A stretch of 64,000 bases of DNA, taken from assembly GCA_022572885.1 (NCBI GenBank), contig JACZVC010000015.1, positions 1 to 64,000 of the forward strand. Reading direction: 5' to 3'. Under the pieces are notes generated by a model that saw only the letters and a program-made list of their open reading frames with translations, searched no databases and was not told where the DNA came from. The translations under genes were made by a program, and so were the position numbers. Shown piece after piece: positions 26,856 through 38,999 of this stretch (within the stretch, counting starts at the first letter, position 1; each line of letters begins with the position of its first letter). This DNA is from Pseudomonadota bacterium. Lineage in GTDB: Bacteria > Pseudomonadota > Gammaproteobacteria > Steroidobacterales > MnTg04.

Positions 26856-27786
26856 TTTTCATCGCGCGCTCTGGCCATTGGCATTGCTGGTTTTGCTGGC
26901 GCCACTTTTGGCTGCGACCGAGTTGTACCGCTATAAGGACGAGCAGGGCAACTGGGTCTATTCGGATCGGCCGCCGCCCGGACGGCAGGACGTAATCAGC
27001 CAGGAAATGAGGGTCGAGCGCCCGCGGCCGACGATCCGGATGACCGATAGACGACGGGCCGGTGAAGTTGACCTGGTCGCGATCAATACTTTTGAGGTTC
27101 CGATCGAAGTGATCCTGCAGATCACCGAGGCTGACAACCTGAACCACAAGGTTGGCGACGTCATCCGTCATGTGGTCGCCGCGACGGCCGATGAAGTCGT
27201 CGCTACGGTTACCTCCGCTCAACCCGGTGGCTGGTCGTTTGCCTACCAAACCCGTTTCGTCATCGGTGACCCGCAGGCCAGGCACCGGCCGCCGGTACCG
27301 TATCGAGCGCCTTTTGCGGCTGCTTCCCAGTACCCGATCAGCCAGGCTTTTCCCGGGAAATTGTCCCATTTCGATGCCGCGAACCGGTATGCGGTCGATA
27401 TTCAAATGCCGGTCGGCACGCCAATCTACGCAGCGCGTGGCGGCACGGTAATCGACCAGGCGACGCATTTTTTCGCCAACGGCACGGATCTGGAAAAAGA
27501 CGGGCCCAGGGCCAACCTGGTGCGTATCGTTCACGACGATGGCAGCATCGCGGTCTATGCACACCTCAACTGGGACTCGATCCGGGTCCGCATCGGCGAT
27601 GAAGTGGACGAAGGTGAGTACATCGCAGATTCGGGCAACACCGGTTTCAGCACCGGGCCTCATTTGCATTTCGATGTGCAGCTCAACCGCGAAATGGAAC
27701 TGGTGTCGGTGCCGTTCCGGTTTCGCAACGAAAGGGGTGACGGCGAAGTACCCCGCGCCGGCCAGATGCTGCAGAACCTTCCCTGA
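26842..27786 (+). CDS. M23 family (LytM/lysostaphin-type) metallopeptidase with N-terminal DUF4124
   Basis: 314 aa. A signal peptide (RALWPLALLVLLAPLLAA) is followed by a DUF4124-like segment (ELYRYKDEQGNWVYSDRPPP). The C-terminal M23 domain has its zinc residues in HFDAANRYAVDIQMPVGTPI and in TGPHLHFDVQL. Such proteins cut peptidoglycan cross-bridges or, when degenerate, activate amidases; here the metal ligands look intact. It overlaps the end of the protease gene by 14 bp, so both act in the envelope and are cotranscribed. Confidence 0.9.
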   Translation: MRVVNFHRALWPLALLVLLAPLLAATELYRYKDEQGNWVYSDRPPPGRQDVISQEMRVERPRPTIRMTDRRRAGEVDLVAINTFEVPIEVILQITEADNLNHKVGDVIRHVVAATADEVVATVTSAQPGGWSFAYQTRFVIGDPQARHRPPVPYRAPFAAASQYPISQAFPGKLSHFDAANRYAVDIQMPVGTPIYAARGGTVIDQATHFFANGTDLEKDGPRANLVRIVHDDGSIAVYAHLNWDSIRVRIGDEVDEGEYIADSGNTGFSTGPHLHFDVQLNREMELVSVPFRFRNERGDGEVPRAGQMLQNLP

Positions 27787-27873
27787 ACTGCCGGCGCCGC
27801 CGACAGCAAACGGCGAAATACTGAACTACACTAAGGCACGGCCAATAAAAAAAGATCAAAACGGAGGCCTCCG

Positions 27874-28437
27874 ATGAAAGAGCTTTTGCTGGGTAGCGTG
27901 ATCGCTGCGGTCGCGTTATTTTTCTGGGGTTTTGTCTATTGGGCCGTAAGCCCGCTTCCCTATACCGCGCTAAAAACAGTGGCCGACGAGCCGGCGGCGG
28001 GGCAGGCCCTGCTGGAACATTTTCCGCAATCGGGAACTTATTACTTGCCTGACCCGCAGAATCCGGATATCGACGAAATGAACGCGCTGCACCGGCAAGG
28101 CCCGGTCGCGATGGTCGATATCGATGTCGATGGCGCCGTACCCCAAAGCCCGATCATGATGCTGGCAGGCTTTGCGCACATGTTGATAACGACCCTGATG
28201 ATAGCGCTGTTGATGAGGTTGACCGGCAACGCGCTGGCTACTTACGGCGACCGCGTGTTGTTCGTGTTTCTGGCCGGTGTGATCGTGGCTTTCTGGACGC
28301 GGATCTCGGGTGTCATCTGGTGGGGTCTGGGGCTCCCATGGCAAATGTATAACGCGATTTACGATGTCAGTTCCTGGCTGATTGCCGGGTTGATACTGGC
28401 GAAGTTTGTCGGGCCAAAACCAGCGCCGGCTCTTTGA
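27874..28437 (+). CDS. Hypothetical integral membrane protein
   Basis: 187 aa with an N-terminal hydrophobic segment (GSVIAAVALFFWGFVYWAV), a roughly 80-residue non-membrane stretch rich in acidic residues, then three more hydrophobic segments (MLAGFAHMLITTLMIALLM, VLFVFLAGVIVAFWT, and a C-terminal helix SSWLIAGLILAKFVG). I do not recognise the family with confidence. A strong ribosome site (GGAGG) precedes the ATG. Its stop abuts the convergent DUF255 gene. Confidence 0.75.
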   Translation: MKELLLGSVIAAVALFFWGFVYWAVSPLPYTALKTVADEPAAGQALLEHFPQSGTYYLPDPQNPDIDEMNALHRQGPVAMVDIDVDGAVPQSPIMMLAGFAHMLITTLMIALLMRLTGNALATYGDRVLFVFLAGVIVAFWTRISGVIWWGLGLPWQMYNAIYDVSSWLIAGLILAKFVGPKPAPAL

Positions 28438-30486
<2,049 letters not shown>

Positions 30487-30560
30487 GATCTCTTTTCCAT
30501 GTCGGTGCCTACCTTATCATCGCGAATCCCCGGGTCCATCCTTTGTTACACTTACACCCC

Positions 30561-31349
30561 ATGTGGACTTATCCTGGTTTCGATCCCGTCGCCCTGTCCC
30601 TGGGCTCGCTCAAAATTCGCTGGTACGGCCTGATGTATTTGCTGGCGTTCGCGACCGCCTGGTGGCTGGCGCGGCGGCGGGCCAAAAGGCCGGACTCCGG
30701 CTGGACGCCGGTACAGGTCGATGACCTGATTTTCTATGGCGCCATGGGGATCATTCTCGGCGGCCGCATCGGTTACATGCTGTTCTACGGCGGCGCGCAA
30801 ATCCTGGAAAATCCGCTGTCGATACTCAAGATCTGGGAAGGCGGCATGTCTTTCCACGGCGGTCTGCTCGGCGTAATCATCGCGCTGATGCTGTTTGCCC
30901 GGAAAAGCGGCCTTGGTTTCTGGCAAATCGGCGATTTTACCGCACCGCTGGTGCCGCTCGGGCTCGGCTTTGGCAGGATCGGCAATTTTATCAACGGCGA
31001 ACTGTGGGGCGGGCCGGCCGACCCGAGCGCGCCCTGGGCGGTCATGGTCAACGGCCAGGCGCTGCACGCATCGCAACTCTACGAGGCTTTCCTGGAAGGA
31101 TTCTTGTTGTTCGGCATCCTCTGGGTTTATACGGCAAAACCGCGGCCGCTGATGGCGGCCGGCGGCCTGTTTTTGCTGTTGTATGGCAGTTTCCGCGTCC
31201 TGATCGAGTTTGTGCGCGTGCCTGACGAGCACCTGGGGTACCTGGCTTTCGGTTGGGTCACGATGGGGCAGATTTTATCCCTGCCGATGATCATAGCGGG
31301 CGTCGCTATCGTCACAATTGCCTACACCCGCAACCGGGCGGCCGCCTGA
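30561..31349 (+). CDS. lgt: Prolipoprotein diacylglyceryl transferase
   Basis: 262 aa inner-membrane enzyme with about seven membrane segments. It transfers diacylglycerol from phosphatidylglycerol to the lipobox cysteine of prolipoproteins. Signature: [19 protein letters not shown]; also seen are [12 protein letters not shown] and [12 protein letters not shown]. The ATG at 30561 ([13 protein letters not shown]) fits the usual Lgt start; an ATG six codons earlier is possible, and no clear ribosome site distinguishes them. It overlaps thyA by 3 bp (TGATG). Confidence 0.95.
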   Translation: MWTYPGFDPVALSLGSLKIRWYGLMYLLAFATAWWLARRRAKRPDSGWTPVQVDDLIFYGAMGIILGGRIGYMLFYGGAQILENPLSILKIWEGGMSFHGGLLGVIIALMLFARKSGLGFWQIGDFTAPLVPLGLGFGRIGNFINGELWGGPADPSAPWAVMVNGQALHASQLYEAFLEGFLLFGILWVYTAKPRPLMAAGGLFLLLYGSFRVLIEFVRVPDEHLGYLAFGWVTMGQILSLPMIIAGVAIVTIAYTRNRAAA

Positions 31350-32143
31350 TGAAACAGTACCTGGATATGCTGCACCTGGTGCGCGACCACGGCGCGGTCA
31401 AGGATGATCGTACCGGTACCGGTACCCTCAGCATATTTGGCCACCAGATGCGCTTCGATCTTGGTGCTGGCTTCCCCCTGCTAACGACCAAGAAGCTGCA
31501 CCTGAAATCGATCATTCATGAGTTGTTGTGGTTTTTGCAGGGTGACACCAATGTGGCTTACCTGAATAAACATGGTGTGAAAATCTGGGACGAGTGGGCC
31601 GATGACAACGGCGATCTCGGCCCGGTGTATGGCAGGCAATGGCGCTCCTGGCCCACGGCGGGCGGTGGCGAAACAGACCAGATCAGCAAAGTGGTCGAGC
31701 AAATAAAAAATGAGCCGGATTCAAGACGAATCATCGTTTGCGCGTGGAATGTCGGCGAGCTCGAGCAAATGGCCCTGTTGCCGTGCCATTGCCTGTTCCA
31801 GTTCCACGTCGCCGATGGCCGTCTGTCCTGCCAGCTCTACCAGCGCAGCGCCGATATTTTTCTCGGTGTGCCATTCAACATCGCCTCTTATGCCTTGCTG
31901 ACGCACATGCTGGCTCAGCAATGCGATCTCGAACCGGGCGATTTCATCTGGACCGGTGGCGACTGCCACCTGTACAGCAATCATCTCGAACAGGCGGACC
32001 TGCAATTGACACGCGAGCCCTTGCCCCTGCCAAGGCTGAAAATCAAACGCAAGCCGGCCAGTATTTTTGACTATCGTTACGACGATTTCGAAATAGAGGG
32101 CTACCGCTATTACGAGCGTATTCCTGCAGCCATCGCTGTCTAG
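31349..32143 (+). CDS. thyA: Thymidylate synthase
   Basis: 264 aa, the same length as E. coli ThyA. It methylates dUMP using 5,10-methylene-THF, producing dihydrofolate. The active-site cysteine is in [32 protein letters not shown] and [19 protein letters not shown] are diagnostic. lgt-thyA-folA is a common gammaproteobacterial order, and folA directly downstream regenerates the folate. Confidence 0.97.
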   Translation: MKQYLDMLHLVRDHGAVKDDRTGTGTLSIFGHQMRFDLGAGFPLLTTKKLHLKSIIHELLWFLQGDTNVAYLNKHGVKIWDEWADDNGDLGPVYGRQWRSWPTAGGGETDQISKVVEQIKNEPDSRRIIVCAWNVGELEQMALLPCHCLFQFHVADGRLSCQLYQRSADIFLGVPFNIASYALLTHMLAQQCDLEPGDFIWTGGDCHLYSNHLEQADLQLTREPLPLPRLKIKRKPASIFDYRYDDFEIEGYRYYERIPAAIAV

Positions 32144-32149
32144 GCGATT

Positions 32150-32656
32150 ATGAAAATCTCCCTGATACTGGCGATGGGCAGAAATCGAACGATCGGCCGC
32201 GACAACCAGTTGCCATGGCATTTACCCGCCGATCTCGCCCACTTCAAAACGACGACCCTGGGAAAACCCATCCTGATGGGGCGCAAAACCTGGGAGTCGA
32301 TCGGCAAGGCGCTACCGGGTCGGCTGAATATCGTGCTGACCGGGCAAGCCGGTTACCAAGCCGATGGCGCAACCGTCGTCCACAGCATCGACGATGCGAT
32401 TTCAATCTGCGGATCGGCGGACGAGCTGATGGTCATCGGCGGAGCCGGCGTGTACGAGGCGTTTCTGCCCAGGGCGCAGAAAATCTACCTGACCCTGATC
32501 GACGAAGATTTCGAAGGCGATACATTTTTCCCCGAGCTCGATGAGCAAAAGTGGCGCGAAGAAGCCCGCGAGGATCACCTGGCGGGTGACAAGAACCCAC
32601 ACGATTATTCTTTCCGGGTCCTGAGAAAAACGGCCGGCATTAATCCATATCCTTGA
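32150..32656 (+). CDS. folA: Dihydrofolate reductase
   Basis: 168 aa. It reduces dihydrofolate made by ThyA with NADPH. Motifs: ILAMGRNRTIGRDNQLPWHL, LMGRKTWESIGKALPGRLN, VIGGAGVYEAFLP and LTLIDEDFEGDTFFPE. It is spaced 6 bp from thyA. In many relatives apaH lies next to folA; here apaH is about 9 kb away, with the kynurenine operon and a peptidase gene between. Confidence 0.96.
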   Translation: MKISLILAMGRNRTIGRDNQLPWHLPADLAHFKTTTLGKPILMGRKTWESIGKALPGRLNIVLTGQAGYQADGATVVHSIDDAISICGSADELMVIGGAGVYEAFLPRAQKIYLTLIDEDFEGDTFFPELDEQKWREEAREDHLAGDKNPHDYSFRVLRKTAGINPYP

Positions 32657-32792
32657 CAAAGGCGCAGGTGAGCATTGCAAATGTTGACTCGCGGGCATCC
32701 AGTTGCCATGGTATTGGCTGGCTGTGGTTTGACCAGCCCATCTCCGGGCATTATCCGGATGGACTGGCAAAGGGTATCGCTCAGGGGGTGTA

Positions 32793-34766
32793 ATGATCCG
32801 GTCAATTTTTCTGCCGCTTATTGCAATGATTGCAGGGTTGGTTGCCACGACCGGCATTGCGGACGCAAACACGATCGAAGATTTTTTCCGTAACAGGGAA
32901 ATCAGCAACGTACAGTTGTCACCTGACGGAGCATACCTGGCCGCGCTTGTCAGAACGGAAAAAGATCCGGATGCGAAAAACCTCGTGGTAATGGACGTCG
33001 TCACCGGGAAATCGGAGGCCATTACCGGGTATAAAGTAGCAGATATTGTTTGGTATTACTGGGCCAGCAAGGACCGAATCATTTTCAGGCTCACCAGCGA
33101 TAGTGATGAGCCATTCGTAAGATCGACTGGCAGGGGCGTTTTCAGTATCAGCCCAGATGGAAAAGATTTCAGACAGTTATACGGCTCGGGCGTCGCGCAA
33201 ATCAAATATGAGCTCGGAGGACTTGACAGCTTGCCGAACGACGATGATCACATCCTCGTTCAACGGCGGGGCAATCGACCTGCGTTTCCCGACGTTTATC
33301 GGATGAACATAAAAAACGGAAAGCTCAAAAAGATCATTCGAAACAAAAACCATGTTTTTACTTGGATCACGGACAATAAAGGAGTCGTGCGTGCGGGTAT
33401 ATCCGCTGGTTCCGTGATCGAGGATCTGAACTACGAACTGATCTACAGATCAGACGCGAAAAGTCCCTGGAGAACTCTGCTCGAGTTTTATGACAGTGAT
33501 ACTTTTACGGTTTTCGGCTTTGATGAAACGAACAGCAAAATGTTTGTGGCCGCCCGCCTGGATGGTGGTCGCTACAAACTCTATGCGATGGATCCCGAGA
33601 CCGGGCAACTGGGTAAACCGATCCTCGAAGATGCTGAGTACGATATTTACTACGAGTATTCAAACACTCCCCACCTGGTGACGACGGATGAGGGCAATCC
33701 TGTCTATTTCGAATACATGCGGGATCGCCCAAGACGAAAGTTTTTTGATGCGAAATGGCAAATGCGTCAAAAAACAATCGATCAGGCCTTGCCGGGGTTA
33801 GAGAATCGAATGGTGGGTTGGGACCGGGATGAAACGCGGTTCCTGATTTTTCGATACAGCGATCGCGACGAAGGGTCTTACTATTTGTATGACGAAAAAG
33901 AAAAGAGCATCAGGTTCCTGCTTGCGATCTCCCCGTGGCTGAACAGCGAGAATCTTGCCAGTACGAAACCATTTGAATATGAAGCGCGCGACGGCTTGAA
34001 ACTGCACGGATATATCACCAGAAAGACGGGTGACTCAGAGGGACCCGCTGCGACCATAATACTGCCGCATGGCGGTCCCTGGGGCATCAGGGATCAGTGG
34101 GGTTTTGACAGGGAGGTCCAGTACCTGGCCAGCCTCGGATACACCGTGATCCAGCCCAATTTCCGCGGGTCCGGTGGCTATGGGTACGACTTCGAGGTTT
34201 CCTCTTACCGCCAGTGGGGTCTGCAAATGCAGGACGACTTGACGGATGCGACTTATTGGGCGATTGAAAACGACATCGCGGATCCACAGCGCATATGTAT
34301 TTTTGGGGCGAGTTACGGGGGTTATGCCGCGCTGATGGGTGTGGCGAAGGAACCGGATCTGTATGCCTGCGCTATCGGTTATGTCGGTGTCTACGATCTC
34401 GAATTGAAAGTGCGGGGGCTTACTCGCGGACGCAGATTAAAAGGTTACGGACGTATCAAAACATGGGGCAAGGAAGCATTTGGTGATTATAAGAAGGATG
34501 TCGAACGATTGAGAAGTACATCGCCTGTTTACCTGGCTTCAGAAATCAAAGTGCCCGTATTCATTGTAATAGGGGACAATGATCGTGTTGTTTCGGCTAT
34601 CCATGGCTATAACATGATCAGTCAGTTAAAACGCTACAAAAAAGACTATCGGTTTATGATACGGAGGACGGAAGGCCATGGCTTTTTTGCGGAACAAAAC
34701 GTGATCGATCTTTATTCTGCGGTCGGCGATTTCCTTGGCGCCAATCTTGATAACGATGGGCAATAG
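32793..34766 (+). CDS. S9 family prolyl oligopeptidase-type peptidase, exported
   Basis: 657 aa with a signal peptide (IFLPLIAMIAGLVATTGIADA). The N-terminal beta-propeller has WD-like repeats (ISNVQLSPDGAYLAALV). The C-terminal alpha/beta-hydrolase has Ser at about 506 in IFGASYGGYAALMG, Asp at about 595 in VIGDNDRVVSA and His at about 628 in RRTEGHGFF. It probably acts on peptides in the periplasm. AGGGGGTG precedes the ATG. The gene is visibly richer in A and T than its neighbours and lies alone between folA and the kynurenine operon, which suggests separate origin. The 136 bp before it hold nothing I can identify. Confidence 0.92.
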   Translation: MIRSIFLPLIAMIAGLVATTGIADANTIEDFFRNREISNVQLSPDGAYLAALVRTEKDPDAKNLVVMDVVTGKSEAITGYKVADIVWYYWASKDRIIFRLTSDSDEPFVRSTGRGVFSISPDGKDFRQLYGSGVAQIKYELGGLDSLPNDDDHILVQRRGNRPAFPDVYRMNIKNGKLKKIIRNKNHVFTWITDNKGVVRAGISAGSVIEDLNYELIYRSDAKSPWRTLLEFYDSDTFTVFGFDETNSKMFVAARLDGGRYKLYAMDPETGQLGKPILEDAEYDIYYEYSNTPHLVTTDEGNPVYFEYMRDRPRRKFFDAKWQMRQKTIDQALPGLENRMVGWDRDETRFLIFRYSDRDEGSYYLYDEKEKSIRFLLAISPWLNSENLASTKPFEYEARDGLKLHGYITRKTGDSEGPAATIILPHGGPWGIRDQWGFDREVQYLASLGYTVIQPNFRGSGGYGYDFEVSSYRQWGLQMQDDLTDATYWAIENDIADPQRICIFGASYGGYAALMGVAKEPDLYACAIGYVGVYDLELKVRGLTRGRRLKGYGRIKTWGKEAFGDYKKDVERLRSTSPVYLASEIKVPVFIVIGDNDRVVSAIHGYNMISQLKRYKKDYRFMIRRTEGHGFFAEQNVIDLYSAVGDFLGANLDNDGQ

Positions 34767-34781
34767 GCCGGATTGGCTCCT

Positions 34782-36152
34782 TCACTCCATACGCTCCAGT
34801 TTCTCCGATATCAGCTTTCCCGCATGCTCAAAATCCACTTCGTCCAGCGAAGTCTTGCCGGCGGTCAACTCACGCAGGATCCTTGTTTGAATTTCGCCGC
34901 GGCGTTTGGCTTCGGCGTAAGGTATTTCATGATGGAACATGACCATCGAGTAGCGCGGTACGAACCGGTCCGCGTATTTGTTTTCCAGTTCGAACGACAG
35001 TTTTTTCTGTAGCAGGAAAATCGGATCGGTCACGCTGTCGCGCATCTCCAGGTAGTTTTCCAGCGCCATGTCGGCAATCGCATCGCAATTGGGTTTGCGT
35101 TGCTTGCTAAACGCGGCGAACGCATCGCCCCAGTCGTCGTTGCACTGGTCGAGTATGCGGTCCAGCTCCAGACAATCTTCGAAGGCGCAATTCATGCCCT
35201 GGCCATGGAAGGGCACCACGGCGTGCGCGGCGTCGCCGAGCAGCAGGATTTTGTCCTTGTAGTGGTAGGGGTAGCTTCGGATCGTGCCGAGTTCTCCGGC
35301 CGGGTTGGCGAAGAAATCCTTTTCCAGGTCCGGCAACAACTCAACGGCGTCGGGAAAATGCGCCTGGAAAAAAGCGCTGACTTCCTCACGCCCATCGAGT
35401 TCGACAAAGCTGATTGGTCCTTCGCTCGGCAAAAACAGCGTTACCGTGAAGTCGCCACCGGGATTGGGCAGCGCGATCAGCATGAACCCGCCGCGGGGCC
35501 AGATGTGCAAAGAATTTCCATCGATCCGGTGTTTGCCGTTCTCATCCGCCGGTATGCGCAGCTCCTTGTACGCGTGTGGCAGTATTTCCTCGTGCGAATC
35601 GTAGCCGGTGTAAGCCGACATCGTGCGCCGGACGATGGAACCGCCGCCATCGGTCGCCATCACCCGATCGGCCGCCACCCGAACGATGCTGTCGTCATGC
35701 GACCTTTTGAATTCCATTTCGCAGCTCTCTGGCTGAAGCGCATGCAAGCGGTGATCGAAATGAAATTCGACGCCGTGGTCTTGCTCGGCCAGGTCCATCA
35801 GCCGCTTGTTCAGTTCGCCGCGCGATACCGAGTAAATGACCTCGCTCTCTTTTTGCCCGTACGGTTGCAGTATCTGGCTGCCATCGTGGTTGTGAATCAT
35901 GCGCCCGCGCATGGTGATCAATTGGTTTTCAATCAGGGACAGTGCACCCGCTTCGCGTAGCGCGTTGATGCCGCGTTCGGCGAGCGCCAGGTTGATGGAA
36001 CGACCTGCCGGTATATCCCGTTTGCGCATATCGGCGCGCAATTCATAGACTGCAACCTTGTGCCCCCGTCTTGCCATGTAAATCGAGAGCAACGGGCCGG
36101 CCAGACCGGCGCCTACAATGACCAGTTCCTTGCGCTCGCTCATTGCAGGCAT
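34782..36152 (-). CDS. kmo: Kynurenine 3-monooxygenase
   Basis: 456 aa flavoprotein. It hydroxylates L-kynurenine to 3-hydroxykynurenine with NADPH and O2. The FAD fold is IVGAGLAGPLLSIYMARRGH; LGDAAHAVVPFHGQGMNCAFED is the late FAD/NAD motif; YELRADMRKRD and GRSINLALAERG are typical of KMO. A hydrophobic C-terminal tail as in eukaryotic KMO is not seen. It overlaps kynU by 13 bp and is last in the operon. Confidence 0.95.
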   Translation of the reverse strand: MPAMSERKELVIVGAGLAGPLLSIYMARRGHKVAVYELRADMRKRDIPAGRSINLALAERGINALREAGALSLIENQLITMRGRMIHNHDGSQILQPYGQKESEVIYSVSRGELNKRLMDLAEQDHGVEFHFDHRLHALQPESCEMEFKRSHDDSIVRVAADRVMATDGGGSIVRRTMSAYTGYDSHEEILPHAYKELRIPADENGKHRIDGNSLHIWPRGGFMLIALPNPGGDFTVTLFLPSEGPISFVELDGREEVSAFFQAHFPDAVELLPDLEKDFFANPAGELGTIRSYPYHYKDKILLLGDAAHAVVPFHGQGMNCAFEDCLELDRILDQCNDDWGDAFAAFSKQRKPNCDAIADMALENYLEMRDSVTDPIFLLQKKLSFELENKYADRFVPRYSMVMFHHEIPYAEAKRRGEIQTRILRELTAGKTSLDEVDFEHAGKLISEKLERME

Positions 36153-37426
36153 GCTTCCAGGCGTTCGACGAATAGCCAGACATCTTCGTGGCTGTTGTAA
36201 AGGGGAACCGGCGCGGCACGGATCACATCGGGTTCGCGCCAGTCGCAGATAACATCTTTTGCGGCCAGCGCATCGAAAACCTCGCGCCGGCTCTCTCGGT
36301 CGTTGCGCTTACCGGTCAGGCGAATGGAAAGCTGGCAGCCTCTTTGCCGCGGATCATCCGGCGTCAGAATCTCCAGCCGGCTGCCGAGGCGTTCGTGCAA
36401 CAGTCTTGCCATCAACGCGGTCAGCGACAGGGACTTCTCGCGCAACCTCCCCATACCGGCTTCGTGGAATATTTCCAGCGAGGCGAGTACGGGCGCCAGC
36501 GCCAGTATCGGCGGGTTGGACAATTGCCAGCCCTCTGCGCCGGTCATCGGCTTGAATTCCGGCCCCATCTCGAAACGCGATTCCTGGTCGTGACCCCACC
36601 AGCCGGCAAAACGCGGCAATTCCCGGTCGCTGGCATGTCGTTCGTGGACAAAACAGCCGGCGACCGAGCCGGGCCCGCTGTTGAGATACTTGTAGCTGCA
36701 CCAGGCGGCGAAATCGACGCCCCAGTCGTGTAATTGGCAGGGTATATTGCCGGCCGCGTGGGCCAGGTCGAACGCCGCCAGGCAGCCCTTCTTGTGCGCC
36801 GCTTCGGTGATCGCCGCCATCTCAAAAACCTGGCCGGTGTAATACTGCACGCCGGGCAATAGGATCAGCGCGATCTGCTCGCCTTGTTCGTCGATGATGC
36901 GCAGCAGGTCATCATCGCGAACGGTGTACTCGCCGTCGCGGGGCGCGATTTCCAGCAGGTCCGTGGCCGGGTCCAGCCCGTGAAACAACACCTGCGATTC
37001 CACGGCGTGACGGTCGGAGGGGAAAGCGCCTTTCTCGATCAACAATTTGCGGCGTTCGCCCTGCGGCCGGTAAAAACTGACCATCATCAGGTGCAGGTTG
37101 ACGGTCAGGCTGTTCATGTTGACCACTTCGGATGGCAGCGCGCCGACGAGCTCGGCCGTGTACTCGGTCAGGAAACGGTGATACGGCATCCACGGATGCC
37201 GCGAGCGGAAATGGCCCCCGACGCCCAGCCGTTGCCAGTCATCCAGTTCGTCGGCGACAACTTGCGCCGTGGTCTTTGGCTGCAGGCCCAGCGAATGCCC
37301 GCAGAAATAAATCTGCGGTTTGCCGTCTTTGCCCGGCGGCAAGTGGAACCGGTCGCGAAATGCCGCGAGCGGATCGTCGGCATCCAGTTTCCTCGCGTCA
37401 TCGACGGTGAAAGACTGCTTTTCCAT
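36140..37426 (-). CDS. kynU: Kynureninase
   Basis: 428 aa PLP enzyme, which cuts 3-hydroxykynurenine to 3-hydroxyanthranilate and alanine. The PLP lysine is in FAAWCSYKYLNSGPGSVAG; IYFCGHSLGLQPKT and FDLAHAAGNIPCQLHDWGVD fit the family. It lies 18 bp after the decarboxylase gene and overlaps kmo. Confidence 0.95.
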   Translation of the reverse strand: MEKQSFTVDDARKLDADDPLAAFRDRFHLPPGKDGKPQIYFCGHSLGLQPKTTAQVVADELDDWQRLGVGGHFRSRHPWMPYHRFLTEYTAELVGALPSEVVNMNSLTVNLHLMMVSFYRPQGERRKLLIEKGAFPSDRHAVESQVLFHGLDPATDLLEIAPRDGEYTVRDDDLLRIIDEQGEQIALILLPGVQYYTGQVFEMAAITEAAHKKGCLAAFDLAHAAGNIPCQLHDWGVDFAAWCSYKYLNSGPGSVAGCFVHERHASDRELPRFAGWWGHDQESRFEMGPEFKPMTGAEGWQLSNPPILALAPVLASLEIFHEAGMGRLREKSLSLTALMARLLHERLGSRLEILTPDDPRQRGCQLSIRLTGKRNDRESRREVFDALAAKDVICDWREPDVIRAAPVPLYNSHEDVWLFVERLEACLQ

Positions 37427-37444
37427 TGGCGGCTGTGCCTTAGG

Positions 37445-38473
37445 TTATTGTTTTCCGGCGGCTTGCAGGAATTGTTTCTGGTCCAGGTTGAGCCAGCGCA
37501 GTGCGGTGCCATGCAGCAGCCTCGCCGCGGTTTTTTCGTCGAGGCCCATCGATTCGATCATGCTGCCGGGCACGTGCTCGCCAAGCGGGAACGGGTAATC
37601 GCTGCCGAGCGCTATTTGCTCGGCGCCCATCAGCTTGATCATATAGCGCAGCATCTCGGGATCGTGCACCAGCGAATCGATAAAAAACCGGTCGATGTAC
37701 GAGCGCGGGTTGATGTCGTTATCGACCGCGACCAGGTCCGGTCGTACATTGAAGCCGTGCTCGATGCGGCCAAGCGTCGCCGGGAAAGCGCCGCCGCCGT
37801 GGGCAAAGGCGACCCGCAGGCGGGGCAGCCTTTCGAAAACGCCGCCGAAAATCATCGAGCAGATGGACAGCGAAGTTTCCGCGGGCATGCCGACCAGCCA
37901 CGGCAGCCAGTACTTGGACATGCGTTCCCGGCCGAGCATCTCCCAGGGATGGACGAAAATCGCGGAGCCCAGTTCCTGGGCTGCCTCGAAGATCGGGAAC
38001 AGCCGCGGGTCGTCGAGGTTCCAGCCGTTGATGTGGGTGCCGATTTCAATCCCGGCCAGCCCCAGTTCTTTCACGCAGCGCTCCATTTCACCGATCGCCA
38101 GGTCGCAATTTTGCATCGGCACGGTACCCAGGCCGATGAAACGCGCCGGGTTGCCGGCAACCACGCCGGCGATGTGATCGTTCAGCAGGCGGGACAGGTC
38201 GAGGGTGTCTTTTGGCCGCGCCCAATAGCTGAACATGACCGGAACCGTGGACAGTACCTGCACATCGACGCCATGCTCGTCACACTCGGACAGCCGCTGC
38301 TCTGCACTCCAGCAGTTCGACTCGATGTTGCGAAACGGCTTGCCTTCCAGCAGCATGCGCGCACACCCGGGGCCATGGTGTTCGAGCTGCACAAAGCCAC
38401 CGTAGCCATACCGTTCCTTCAGGTCAGGCCAGTTCTCCGGCAGCACGTGGGTGTGTATATCGATCTTCAGCAT
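37445..38473 (-). CDS. 2-amino-3-carboxymuconate-6-semialdehyde decarboxylase (ACMSD)
   Basis: 342 aa amidohydrolase (NbaD type). It decarboxylates the ring-opened product of 3-hydroxyanthranilate, sending carbon to aminomuconate rather than quinolinate. The zinc site begins at [12 protein letters not shown]; further metal residues lie in [22 protein letters not shown] and [14 protein letters not shown]. It is placed directly after the dioxygenase that makes its substrate. Confidence 0.94.
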   Translation of the reverse strand: MLKIDIHTHVLPENWPDLKERYGYGGFVQLEHHGPGCARMLLEGKPFRNIESNCWSAEQRLSECDEHGVDVQVLSTVPVMFSYWARPKDTLDLSRLLNDHIAGVVAGNPARFIGLGTVPMQNCDLAIGEMERCVKELGLAGIEIGTHINGWNLDDPRLFPIFEAAQELGSAIFVHPWEMLGRERMSKYWLPWLVGMPAETSLSICSMIFGGVFERLPRLRVAFAHGGGAFPATLGRIEHGFNVRPDLVAVDNDINPRSYIDRFFIDSLVHDPEMLRYMIKLMGAEQIALGSDYPFPLGEHVPGSMIESMGLDEKTAARLLHGTALRWLNLDQKQFLQAAGKQ

Positions 38474-38486
38474 AGTCGCCGGGGCG

Positions 38487-38999
38487 TCATGGCTTTTGCA
38501 TAACCGTGCCGCATTGATCGCAGGTACGGTTTTTTTCGTTCGACCAGAAGCGGTCGAATACGGGCGTGAGCTGCGTCTCGATATTGCTCACGTGCAGGTA
38601 TTCTTCGTATAACTTGTGGTTGCATTTCTCGCAAAACCACATGAAACCGTCCTTTTCTTCCCTGTGGCGCTGGCGTTCGATGACCAGCCCGATCGTGTTT
38701 GCAAAGCGCTGCGGCGAATGCGGCATGCGTGCCGGGAGCAGGAAAATTTCACCCTCGCGAATCGGGATATCCACGGGTTGCCCGACCTGCATGGTTTTCA
38801 GCACCATGTCGCCTTCGAGCTGGTAGAAAAACTCCTCGCTTTCGTCGAAATGGTAATCTTTGCGGCTGTTGGGTCCGCCGACGACCATGATGATGAACTC
38901 ACTGTCGCTAAACACCTGTTTGTTGCAAACCGGCGGTTGCAGAACCTCGCGATGCTCGTCTATCCATTGCTTGAAATTGAAAGCGGAAAGCTGGCTCAT
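38487..38999 (-). CDS. 3-hydroxyanthranilate 3,4-dioxygenase
   Basis: 170 aa cupin (HaaO/NbaC type). It opens the ring of 3-hydroxyanthranilate with O2 and Fe(II). Iron ligands lie in [20 protein letters not shown] and RMPHSPQRF. The C-terminal part carries two CxxC pairs (FCEKCNHKL and CDQCGTVM), the rubredoxin-like metal site found in bacterial forms. It overlaps the RidA gene by 4 bp. Confidence 0.95.
   Translation of the reverse strand: MSQLSAFNFKQWIDEHREVLQPPVCNKQVFSDSEFIIMVVGGPNSRKDYHFDESEEFFYQLEGDMVLKTMQVGQPVDIPIREGEIFLLPARMPHSPQRFANTIGLVIERQRHREEKDGFMWFCEKCNHKLYEEYLHVSNIETQLTPVFDRFWSNEKNRTCDQCGTVMQKP

Noticed and set aside
36884-38503. A 539-codon plus-strand open frame opposite kynU and the ACMSD gene
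   Set aside because: Antisense of two conserved enzymes; no start signal or motif supports it.
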